From JAADEM01 sp965371855 (GTDB lineage: Bacteria; Bacteroidota; Bacteroidia; Bacteroidales; Marinilabiliaceae), in assembly GCA_965371855.1 (NCBI GenBank), contig CBDUZZ010000014.1, positions 6,949 through 70,948 on the forward strand: DNA of 64,000 nt, written 5' to 3'. Below, in pieces: positions 17,489-25,499 of this stretch; positions within the stretch are counted from its first letter, which is position 1, and the number at the start of each line of letters is the position of its first letter. The notes under the pieces were generated by a model. It was not told the origin of the DNA and ran no database searches. It was given only the letters and a program-made list of their open reading frames with translations. The translations under genes were made by a program, and so were the position numbers.

Positions 17489-18637
17489 TTATATAAATCT
17501 GGGTTTTTTATTTTGCTTGAAAAATGACAAGACTCCTTCTGTTATATATTCCAGTTGCTCTGTTGTCATCTCTGTGTGTATCGGCAATGCCAGCACTTCA
17601 AGGCTAAGTTGTTCCGAATTAGGCAGAGTAAAATCTTCAGTAATCCACTTTGAAAAGGCTTCCTGTTTATGCAATGGCACCGGATAGTATACCATTGAAG
17701 GGATTCCTTTCGTTTGCAACCACTCTTTTAACTCATCTCTTTGTCCGTTTTTAACTCTTAGTACGTATTGATGGAAAACATGTTTCGATTCCGGGTTTCT
17801 TCCGGGAATATTTATCGAGTTTATATTTTTGAAAGCGTTATCGTAAAAATCGGTTACCTCTTGTCTGCTTCTGTTGAAGTCGTCTAAATGAGGCAGTTTT
17901 ACATTTAAGATGGCAGCCTGTAGTGTGTCAAGCCTGGAATTTACACCAATTGTTTTATGGTAGTATTTCTTTTTGGCTCCGTGGTTGACAAACATGCGAA
18001 GTTTTTCAGCCAGCTTGTCATCATTGGTAATACATGCACCCCCATCGCCAAAGCACCCTAGATTCTTGGAAGGAAAAAATGATGTGCAGCCAATGTTACC
18101 TATGGTTCCTAATTTTTTCTCTGTATCACCTGTTTTGTAATCTGCTCCGAGACATTGTGCTGCATCTTCGATAAGATAGAGGTTGTGCTTTTCAGCAATC
18201 TTTGTCAACCTGTTCATGTCAGCTCCTTGCCCGAAAAGATGTACCGGAATGATGGCTTTTGTTTTAGGAGTGATTGCTGCTTCAACCTGTTCGGGAATTA
18301 TTGTGTAAGTAGATAAATCGACATCAACCAGTACCGGGTTCAATTTTAATAGCCCTATTACTTCCACGGTAGCAATAAAAGTAAAGGCAGTAGTAATAAC
18401 TTCATCACCGGGTTGCAGGTCAAGTGCTACTAAGGCAGCCTGTAAAGCATCAGTACCGTTACCACACGTAATAACATGTTTTACATTTAAGTATTCTGCC
18501 AGGTTGGCCTGGAACTCCTTTACCGCAGGGCCGTTGATGAAAGCAGAACTTTCAATTACCTTTTGCATAGCAGCATCGATATCTGTTTTCAGACGGTGGT
18601 ACTGGGTTTGCAAATCAACCATTTGTATGTTTTTCAT
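17489..18637 (-). CDS. DegT/DnrJ/EryC1 sugar aminotransferase (WbpE-like)
   Basis: A 382-residue PLP-dependent sugar aminotransferase. The PLP lysine is Lys191 in FFPSKNLGCFGDGGA, with EDAAQ (157-161) supplying cofactor contacts and GTDAL (61-65) binding phosphate. By context it would transaminate a 3-keto-UDP-sugar uronate to the 3-amino sugar, using glutamate. It lies 30 bases upstream of the acetyltransferase gene on the same strand. The dehydrogenase (WbpB-like) producing the keto sugar and the epimerase (WbpI-like) are not in this window. Confidence 0.93.
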   Translation of the reverse strand: MKNIQMVDLQTQYHRLKTDIDAAMQKVIESSAFINGPAVKEFQANLAEYLNVKHVITCGNGTDALQAALVALDLQPGDEVITTAFTFIATVEVIGLLKLNPVLVDVDLSTYTIIPEQVEAAITPKTKAIIPVHLFGQGADMNRLTKIAEKHNLYLIEDAAQCLGADYKTGDTEKKLGTIGNIGCTSFFPSKNLGCFGDGGACITNDDKLAEKLRMFVNHGAKKKYYHKTIGVNSRLDTLQAAILNVKLPHLDDFNRSRQEVTDFYDNAFKNINSINIPGRNPESKHVFHQYVLRVKNGQRDELKEWLQTKGIPSMVYYPVPLHKQEAFSKWITEDFTLPNSEQLSLEVLALPIHTEMTTEQLEYITEGVLSFFKQNKKPRFI

Positions 18638-18947
18638 TTTAATAACTTTTTATCATTGTTTGTTTTGTCATGATTTTTGCATTCGCAAAAAATCCTGCCA
18701 AAACGGGATTGTGATTTCTCTTTTCCCCGGGTTGAAACCCGGGGCTATTAATATTTCGCCCCGATGGGGCTCTTTTATCTTGAGGATATCAGTAAGTAAC
18801 GGATGTTTGCTTTTTCTCTTTTAATTGAAAAATTTGCGCACTTTGCAGATAAACTCTCATCTAAACAATATTTATTTATAGTTTCGTATAACCTAATTTA
18901 ATAATTCGGAATTCTAATTTATTACTGTTGCTAAATTAAGAAAAATA
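18638..18947. repeat. Intergenic interval with paired GC-rich hairpins (REP-like)
   Basis: Two adjacent hairpins stand out in AT-rich DNA: CCCCGGGTT/AACCCGGGG (18725-18744, two-base loop) and GCCCC/GGGGC (18758-18770). The arrangement, a hairpin ending GGGGCTATTAATATTTCGCCCC, is a dispersed palindromic repeat type seen in Bacteroidota. The rest of the gap holds no recognisable gene. Confidence 0.55.
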
Positions 18948-20597
18948 TCAGAATCCATAATTTATACCGAATGATAATATATTATCTCCTTCCAAATAAA
19001 ACGGTGGGGTATAAATTTCCTTATCAACACCTGATATATTGTTATTTTCATATTCGAAGAATATATACCCGTCATTTATAATCTGATACTTAGCTTTGAA
19101 TTGCCACTGATGTTTTTTATATCTCACTTCGTTCATAAAAGGGAGTCCCCAGCGGGGTTCATCGGGATTGATTTCCGGATTGTCTGTTAAATCATCTTCT
19201 ATAATTATTTTCTGATAATCTTTTCCTCGCCGCACGGATGTTAAATTCAGTTGAAGGTCAAGGCCACGTACAGGCTTGTACCGAACAGAAACAAATAGTT
19301 CATCAGAGTTGTCTTTCATATAGTGCCCAAGAATATAACCGTTACTCTCATATGTGGTTGATGGAATAATGTGTTGATATACCATCGGTTTGGCCTGAGT
19401 GTATTCAACAGTAAGACTTGTATTAGGTATGAGGCCGGATAGCCTGACTCCTGCTTTACAACTCACATAGTTTGACTGAGTTTCTTCATCAAACATTCGA
19501 TTTGTTGAAATCTCATCAATAAACAGAGTTGCATATAGGTGCAGGTAGCGTATTTGCCGGCTGCTTATGTCGAGATACATCTGTGCATTATGTCCTACGT
19601 CATTACTACCTGAATTGTATGTATGGTCAACACTTTTATAAAACAGGAAAGGGATGAAGAATGCCGGGTTAATATTTGTATCACCATAAACAATAGAGTT
19701 ACCTACCGACAGGCGTAACCTTTTCCATGGAACAAATGTGAACATATTACTTGCTATGAATTTATTGGTATAAACTTCTCGTGTGCCGTCATAATATTGA
19801 TACGACCGGCAACTGTCAATAACTTCACTTACCAGCCAACCGTGGGAGTAGTTGAATTCAAACCACCTGGCCGGTGTTAATTTTAATGATAAATGTGCAA
19901 ATGAAGGAGTGTGCGAGGATATTATGTTTGATTCGCTGTATCCGTTACCGTAGGTGTAGTGGTCTTTTACAAGGCCTATATTTAGCCATTTCCACGAAAA
20001 AGTGACACCTCCACGCGCTTCACTGTAATCGGTTGCTTCTTTATTGCCTTTATAAATGCCTCCCCGGTGTTTAGTAAGGTAATCTCTTCCTCCAAGCGGA
20101 GAACTCTCATGGTTGTCGCGCAGGCTACCATAGAAAGCAAAATGTTTTCCGATATAAGCAAAAAACTCACCTCCACCCCAGCGATGATAGTCAAATGAAT
20201 TGCCGTTGGAAAAACCCTGAAAACCAAGAATTGGGTTTAGGGAGAATTTGAACAGTGAATCGCTGTAGTAAAACAGGTCGAACCGTTTCTGAAAATCTTT
20301 ACCTGTTAACAACTCTTTGTTAAAGTCTTTCAGGTAAAAGTCGATCTCTTTTTTTTGCCGTTCAGTTAATTGGGGATACTGCTTTGCTTCTTTCAGAAAA
20401 ATGGCAATTTGCATACGCGAATATGGCTTTACAACACTGTTAATATCAATAGCTCCAACGTTTGCAAGTTCATCGATAAAATCATATACAGCCTCATTAT
20501 CCAAATGATATGGAACATCCTGAGCTTTTAATAAATTTACAGGTAGTAGTGTAAAAGCGAGAAAAATGAGAGTTATGTAGTGTCTGCAAGAAAACAT
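18948..20597 (-). CDS. Wzi-like capsule assembly outer-membrane protein
   Basis: I start at the ATG at 20595-20597 (549 residues), where MFSCRHYITLIFLAFTLLPV begins a signal peptide ending near LLKAQ. The 56 residues upstream in the same frame are translated from a palindromic repeat and are not protein. After a helical N-terminal segment (YDFIDELANVGAIDI...PYSRMQIAIFLKEA), the protein is rich in alternating aromatic beta strands and ends in ILSFGINYGF, an outer-membrane barrel C-terminus. This is the layout of the Bacteroidota Wzi-type capsule assembly family. It lies among polysaccharide genes. Confidence 0.75.
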   Translation of the reverse strand: MFSCRHYITLIFLAFTLLPVNLLKAQDVPYHLDNEAVYDFIDELANVGAIDINSVVKPYSRMQIAIFLKEAKQYPQLTERQKKEIDFYLKDFNKELLTGKDFQKRFDLFYYSDSLFKFSLNPILGFQGFSNGNSFDYHRWGGGEFFAYIGKHFAFYGSLRDNHESSPLGGRDYLTKHRGGIYKGNKEATDYSEARGGVTFSWKWLNIGLVKDHYTYGNGYSESNIISSHTPSFAHLSLKLTPARWFEFNYSHGWLVSEVIDSCRSYQYYDGTREVYTNKFIASNMFTFVPWKRLRLSVGNSIVYGDTNINPAFFIPFLFYKSVDHTYNSGSNDVGHNAQMYLDISSRQIRYLHLYATLFIDEISTNRMFDEETQSNYVSCKAGVRLSGLIPNTSLTVEYTQAKPMVYQHIIPSTTYESNGYILGHYMKDNSDELFVSVRYKPVRGLDLQLNLTSVRRGKDYQKIIIEDDLTDNPEINPDEPRWGLPFMNEVRYKKHQWQFKAKYQIINDGYIFFEYENNNISGVDKEIYTPPFYLEGDNILSFGINYGF

Positions 20598-20750
20598 GAC
20601 ACGGATCGTCATTGCGAGTACGATAGGACGAAGCAATCTGTTGATATTCAATAGAGATTGCTTCACTTCCCGACACATCGGAACAAGCTGTACCTCGTTC
20701 GCAATGACGCAAACCTCTAAATTTGATAGTTTTCTTGCAGACACTATATA
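20574..20750. repeat. 22-base inverted repeat enclosing a palindromic element at the Wzi-like gene start
   Basis: Arms at 20574-20595 and 20729-20750 match in 21 of 22 positions. Between them sits a palindromic repeat (20607-20709; CGTCATTGCGAG... and ...CGCAATGACG ends, GAAGCAATCT / AGATTGCTTC inner arms). The downstream arm in the mRNA begins at the last base of the start codon, so pairing of the arms would bury the first codons of the Wzi-like gene. Confidence 0.85.
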
Positions 20751-20771
20751 TGAGTTATTAATCATCGGTCG

Positions 20772-21806
20772 TTATGAGCTTCTTTTTTTATGAAACAAAA
20801 TATTTTTGATAATCCTGAAGAAATATCGAAAGTTTGTTTTGAATGGATGAATTTTGTATTGCTCCAGATATCTTCGTTCCGATTCCATGATATCTTCAAG
20901 AGTTTTAGGCATGTCGGCATAAAAAGGAGGGAACAAACCGGGTTTAACAGTCGCTCTCAATTCTTGTAAATCTTTGTTGTACAGACTCAAATAATGAGGG
21001 CTTAATGGTCTGACACCAACAAGATTCACCTCACCTTTTATCAGGTTCCAAACCATAGGTAATTCATCCAGCCAGACTTTCCGCAACAAACTACCCAGTC
21101 GTGTGATTCTGAAATCTCCCTTGAACTTTCCACCTTCCTTCAAATCGTTATTATCATACACATAACCCTGAATAAACTCAGAATATGGTACCATTGTACG
21201 TAACTTGTATACAGTTATAATTTTTCCGTTTAATCCAATTCGTTTTGCTTTTAGCAACGGGCCATAAGATGGTTTCCCGTTTGTTACAGGCTCTTTAGAT
21301 TTTCTGTAAATAAAATAGACATAGCCATCAATCTCAGGTCTCTGTTCTTCTTTAAACCCGGCATAATACAGCCTTCCCATTATTTCGGGCCTGGACATCA
21401 CACGGTTTCGGTCATCAGTAATCCATAAATAGAACCAACGAGTGATCTTCATTTTAGGAAAAACTCTTTTCAGCATATAATCTAAAAAGAAATAAATGAA
21501 ATTGAAGGGGAAAGGGTATTTTTTCAGAATCCTTATTTTTCTCTGACCCATTATTTCGGCACACACAATGAACAAACCATCTTGTTTTAATACACTATTT
21601 GCCGTTCTGAAAAAATAATCAACGTTTTTTATTTGGTTAATCCTTTTAAGGTTTATTAAAGTGTCGTATTTCTCCGTCTCATAGTTAATGAGATTAATAG
21701 CTTCCCCTGTAGCAACTACCAATGAGTTATCGGAAGAGAGATATTCACTGTTTTTCAAAAATGAATAAACATTATTACCTGAATATTTTTTAATAAATTC
21801 TTCCAT
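20772..21806 (-). CDS. Polyprenyl-phosphate sugar-1-phosphate transferase with N-terminal extra domain
   Basis: A 344-residue protein. The C-terminal 165 residues are a PglC/WcaJ-type initiating transferase: KLRTMV (201-206), RITRLGSLLRK, the catalytic Asp247-Glu248 in WLDELP, and LVGVRPL (262-268). It would transfer a sugar phosphate from UDP-sugar to undecaprenyl phosphate at the inner membrane. The first 170 residues are not typical: they resemble a degenerate class I methyltransferase half (FFRTANSVLKQDGLFIVCAE) with a hydrophobic segment at about 100-112. No SAM-binding glycine motif is visible. Confidence 0.88.
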   Translation of the reverse strand: MEEFIKKYSGNNVYSFLKNSEYLSSDNSLVVATGEAINLINYETEKYDTLINLKRINQIKNVDYFFRTANSVLKQDGLFIVCAEIMGQRKIRILKKYPFPFNFIYFFLDYMLKRVFPKMKITRWFYLWITDDRNRVMSRPEIMGRLYYAGFKEEQRPEIDGYVYFIYRKSKEPVTNGKPSYGPLLKAKRIGLNGKIITVYKLRTMVPYSEFIQGYVYDNNDLKEGGKFKGDFRITRLGSLLRKVWLDELPMVWNLIKGEVNLVGVRPLSPHYLSLYNKDLQELRATVKPGLFPPFYADMPKTLEDIMESERRYLEQYKIHPFKTNFRYFFRIIKNILFHKKRSS

Positions 21807-22189
21807 TTCAGGCTAAAGTATTAAAAATAGATAACCCTTTCAAACATTTAAGATGTATATACGTGATTGAAAATAATAACTTATCCCCCCAAAGCATACA
21901 CTTATCCAAAATAAACATACACTTAATGAGTTATTGCACTGATTAGCCAAAAAATTAAATATAGTGTAAATATTACGGGATTTAGGAGTTTTGCTTAAAA
22001 AAAAGTAAAAAGGCCGGTTCCAGATTTAAAAGTGGAACCGGCCATGTAATAATTATTGAATTTAATATCTGAGTTGGGTCTCGGTCGTCATTGCGAACGA
22101 AGTGAAGCAATCTCAATAACCAAGAAACAGGAGTTAAGATTGCTTCGATTCCTCGCAATGAACGTATTTGCCAATTTCCATTGTTCTTG
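21807..22189. repeat. Intergenic interval with a palindromic repeat
   Basis: The main element is at 22086-22164: CGTCATTGCGAACGAAGTGA... and its imperfect inverse AGATTGCTTCGATTCCTCGC..., 28 bases each. It is the same family as the copy at 20607-20709. No gene was recognised; a short open frame over it encodes repeat-derived sequence only. Confidence 0.75.
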
Positions 22190-22920
22190 TTATTTAATTT
22201 TTGGACGCTTCGGCCCATTATAAGGTTCGGCCCCAAACTTCTGTTCTGTTCTTGATTTCACAGAAATCAAATTCGGGTCGTTTGTAACAGGTGTTTCAAT
22301 AAATCCATGATAACGGGCCATCCAGTAGTCCCTTAAAAATCCGGTTGGTTCCATTACCCGTCTTCCATTTGCACCTCCATCTAAATCCATAGCGTTTCGA
22401 CTAGCCCTTTTTACAGCAGTTTCCCGTGGTGACATACTTTTTCTGCCCCCCTCATATGAGGTATATCCGTATTCAATATTTAGATCATCACGGTATGAAT
22501 AAACCCTAAACGTTTGTGCCCCCATTCTTCCAAATGGCACTCGTAGTATGCTGCTTTTTTGCGCAGAGTATATGGTTTGTATTTTATTATTCCTAATCCC
22601 TTGTCAGTTGCTACATAAACTACATTATCGCCTACTGCAATATCGTTGACATTATCGCCCGGGAGCCAGTGGTCAGCCCCAAAATAGTGCCAATCATCTT
22701 TCAACATCCTGACTGCCCCTTTTGATGTGCCAATCCAGACATCCCCGTCAAAACCTTTTTCTATACAAGTTGTATTTTCTACCGGGAGGCCGTCCTTTCC
22801 TTCGAGTGTATAAACTTTTTTTCTGATGACGGCAAAGCAACTGCCTTCAAATTCGGCTATTGACATTACAGGATTTTCTGTTTGTACTTTTTCTGATCGT
22901 TTTTTTGCAGCAGCCTCCAT
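22190..22920 (-). pseudogene. Remnant of a propeller/alpha-helical protein (paralogue of the next gene)
   Basis: Two overlapping frames carry pieces of a paralogue of the lipoprotein at 23093-25321. The first (22480-22920) matches its propeller end: DGDVWIGTSKGAVRML, HWLPGDNVNDIA and TDKGLG correspond to GNIWFGSTRGAFML, RWLPSDSIVDIA and TDKGLG. The second (22190 to about 22500) matches its extreme C-terminus: AMDLDGGANGRR...YWMARYHGFI against RFDLNRNGAGRA...YWIGRYLGVI. Roughly 400 residues between are deleted, and the frame changes near 22490. Not functional. Confidence 0.8.
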
Positions 22921-23030
22921 TTTCGAAAACTTTCAGTTTCCATGCTGTTTCCATCAATTGTTCCCTTACCGGTTATGGCAATGTTTTTTTCGCCGTATGC
23001 ATAAATAAAGGGCGTATATACAAAAACAAA
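22866..23030 (-). pseudogene. GH28 (polygalacturonase-type) remnant
   Basis: Translating the gap gives VYTPFIYAYGEKNIAITGKG followed by TIDGNSMETESFRKW, then a TAA at 22866-22868. The FIYAYGEKNIAITGKGTIDG block is characteristic of Bacteroidota GH28 enzymes (N-terminal part of the beta-helix). The fragment runs out of frame into the propeller remnant. No start codon or catalytic Asp region remains. Confidence 0.65.
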
Positions 23031-23092
23031 ATATTTTTAATACACGCCCATTTATTACAAAATTTAAACCTACCCTTCCGGGTAAAAATCAA

Positions 23093-25321
23093 TTATTTTT
23101 CCGGTTCCCTAATAACACCTAAATATCGTCCAATCCAATAGGGTAAAATCCAAATGTCGCCGGCACTGTATTCAGCACGCCCGGCACCATTACGATTCAA
23201 ATCGAAACGGTTTGCATTGTGCCGCGAAATCCGAAGTTCACTGGCAGGAAGTATCTCCTTAATGGTTTGTTTTCTGAAGTTTGGCTCAATCAACTCAATG
23301 TCTTTTCTGTGGCTGTTTGAGATTGTCCAGTCTATCATATCCAATGGGTATTTTTGAAGATACCAAACCCCCTCTTCAAGGTCAATTTCTTCGGCACCAA
23401 CTAAAGCAGTCATTATATTCCACAATCCCTCTTTTTCTTCTCTTTCATATTCCCAATGGTCGATAATTGTTTCTTTATACATAGCTTTAAGTGTGTCGTT
23501 AAATGCATAACGGTACAATCCCCAATATCCGCAATAATACATCTCATCGTCGGAGTGGTTCCAACCGTCCGACAGCTCTTTGCTCAATAAATCAGCGTCT
23601 TCGGGAGCCATGCCAATATCATTCATTGGCCGCATCAGGTTTTCCAGATAGCCATGTTCATCCATCAGATAAAATGCTGCCTCTTTATACTTTTCCTTTT
23701 TAGTAAAATGATAAGCTGTTTGCAACATACCGATGATATTTGATGAATTGATTTTACGGTCGCCAACTATTTTCGGACGGGCATTTACATAGTCGGGATG
23801 CCAGCGCGCCCATTGAGTTGGTTCTCCGTTCCAGTCAACCATATAAAAATCATTTTTTATAATGTGCGACATCAAAGTATCTATTAGCATAATAGATTTA
23901 GTTTGCAATTCAGGCACATCCACCAATTCGGCTATGGCTGCAAATGCAAAAATATGTCCGATTGCTTCATCGCTGCTGGTTGTAGATTTCCAATCCCACT
24001 CGGGGTCTTCAGCCCTTCGCCACTTCCATTGGTTATTTTTATAACCGCGTCTTTCGAACGAGCGCGAAGGAAATCCGGGAATTGAATTAATGGTATATAA
24101 ACGTTCTATGGCATCCAGCGACTCGCTCACATTTTGCAATGCATCGTCCGATTTTGTTACTGCATAGCGAAACACTTCACCGGCCAGGTACATGGTTGTC
24201 CAAAGGCCATCGTTATCAGAAGTTACCATAGTCCCGGAAGATATATCACCCGGTTTTCTAAGCGAAGTGGTGGCATTAAAACCATTTCGGATATGACGTT
24301 CGCGAACCTGCTTTTCGTAAAACATGGCTTTATCGTGGAGTGTCATTTCTTTCCTGCAAATTTGCCCCAAACCTTTATCGGTAAGAATAAGAATCGAATT
24401 CCCGGGACCTTTGGCAATATCAACGATACTATCAGACGGCAACCAGCGTTTCGATGCGTAGTAGTTATATTTCCCCTCCTCATTCAACATAAAAGCTCCC
24501 CGGGTTGAGCCAAACCAAATGTTGCCATCAATTTCTGAAATGGTAGTAATTTCAGTCCAGGGTAATTTTTTATGAACTTCGCCAACTTGCTTTTTCTTCT
24601 TTGTATTTATTTCGAAATATCCATCGGTTGTTCCGGCAATAAGTTTATCTCCGGAAATTTCGATACAAGTAAGATTTGAATTGTCAATTACTTTTTCAAT
24701 TTTCTTTTTATTGGGTGAAAAAGCACTGATTGATTCTTTTCCCAAAATCCAAAACAAATTGTTTTCAGTATCGTACTTAATATCTTTTACTACATCATTC
24801 GTTTCACCTTCCCACAATATTTTTGAATCTTTTAAAAGGTTGAGTTTTATCCCATCAGAAATAAGAAAGGTAAAATCGTTATCGGCTTTGAAAATTTTTG
24901 CTTCGGGCATTGTGTGCCTTGAATAAAGATTTCCGGCCCACGCATTGCTTAAAACAGCTTTGTCGTCGATATAAACCAACTGGTTTTTATAACTACCGAT
25001 ACCATTTATTTCTTTATCTGATGTTGGCAGGTATTGTATATCTTTCACCAAAGTACCGGGAAACAGGAATTGCCCTGCACGGGGGCGCAACAATCCTTTT
25101 GATGATAATATTTGGATATACCCGTTCCGGTCTGACACAACTTTACCAAGTTCTGCCTCATCGTCTTCAATCGTAAACTTCACACTATATTCCTGAGTGA
25201 ATGGTTTATCTTCATGAAATTGTTTTATTTGCTGCACCATGGCAGTTTCGCATGCGCAAAAAACAACTGCACTTACAGCCAAAAGCAACATTCTGTGTTT
25301 TACTATTCTTTTTATTTCCAT
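23093..25321 (-). CDS. Lipoprotein with beta-propeller and (alpha/alpha)-type domain, function unknown
   Basis: Start chosen at the ATG at 25321 (742 residues): MEIKRIVKHRMLLLAVSAVVFC gives a lipoprotein-like signal ending FCAC; the longer frame adds 13 unlikely residues. Residues about 40-330 show repeated blades (DNSNLTCIEISGDKLIAGTT, EIDGNIWFGSTRGAF, PGNSILILTDKGLG) like the regulator propellers of hybrid sensors. The C-terminal 400 residues are helical with many Trp/Tyr (WKWRRAEDPEWDWKSTTSSD, DGWNHSDDEMYYCGYWGLYR), suggesting an alpha/alpha-barrel glycan-active domain. I cannot name a family. A decayed paralogue lies just downstream. Confidence 0.75.
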   Translation of the reverse strand: MEIKRIVKHRMLLLAVSAVVFCACETAMVQQIKQFHEDKPFTQEYSVKFTIEDDEAELGKVVSDRNGYIQILSSKGLLRPRAGQFLFPGTLVKDIQYLPTSDKEINGIGSYKNQLVYIDDKAVLSNAWAGNLYSRHTMPEAKIFKADNDFTFLISDGIKLNLLKDSKILWEGETNDVVKDIKYDTENNLFWILGKESISAFSPNKKKIEKVIDNSNLTCIEISGDKLIAGTTDGYFEINTKKKKQVGEVHKKLPWTEITTISEIDGNIWFGSTRGAFMLNEEGKYNYYASKRWLPSDSIVDIAKGPGNSILILTDKGLGQICRKEMTLHDKAMFYEKQVRERHIRNGFNATTSLRKPGDISSGTMVTSDNDGLWTTMYLAGEVFRYAVTKSDDALQNVSESLDAIERLYTINSIPGFPSRSFERRGYKNNQWKWRRAEDPEWDWKSTTSSDEAIGHIFAFAAIAELVDVPELQTKSIMLIDTLMSHIIKNDFYMVDWNGEPTQWARWHPDYVNARPKIVGDRKINSSNIIGMLQTAYHFTKKEKYKEAAFYLMDEHGYLENLMRPMNDIGMAPEDADLLSKELSDGWNHSDDEMYYCGYWGLYRYAFNDTLKAMYKETIIDHWEYEREEKEGLWNIMTALVGAEEIDLEEGVWYLQKYPLDMIDWTISNSHRKDIELIEPNFRKQTIKEILPASELRISRHNANRFDLNRNGAGRAEYSAGDIWILPYWIGRYLGVIREPEK

Positions 25322-25407
25322 CTCGTAACTTATTAATTTCTCATTATTACAAAGTAACATTAATCCCTTTGATTATTCTTCCTGAATTTTATTAAAATTA
25401 CATTATT

Positions 25408-25430
25408 AATTGACCAATTATTAGTCAATT
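25408..25430. promoter_or_regulatory. Inverted repeat, possible operator
   Basis: AATTGAC (25408-25414) and GTCAATT (25424-25430) form a perfect 7-base inverted repeat with a 9-base spacer, between the divergent lipoprotein and metallophosphatase genes, upstream of the candidate promoter at 25463. The size fits a dimeric repressor site, but AT-rich DNA makes chance matches possible. Confidence 0.35.
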
Positions 25431-25462
25431 TTCATTTCTAATTTTATAGGTTAATATATTGC

Positions 25463-25470
25463 TATATTTG
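25463..25470 (+). promoter_or_regulatory. Candidate -7 element of the metallophosphatase gene
   Basis: TATATTTG fits TAnnTTTG, 30 bases before the ATG at 25500. No clear -33 TTTG is present at the expected distance. Confidence 0.4.
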
Positions 25471-25499
25471 TTTCAAATATTAAATTAAAAACTTTTATT

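Noticed and set aside
18725..18770. Possible strong bidirectional terminator
   Set aside because: There is no T tract, and the pair of hairpins fits a dispersed repeat better.
20598..20765. Extended N-terminus of the Wzi-like protein
   Set aside because: These 56 codons come from the palindromic repeat and precede a proper signal peptide, so they are not part of the protein.
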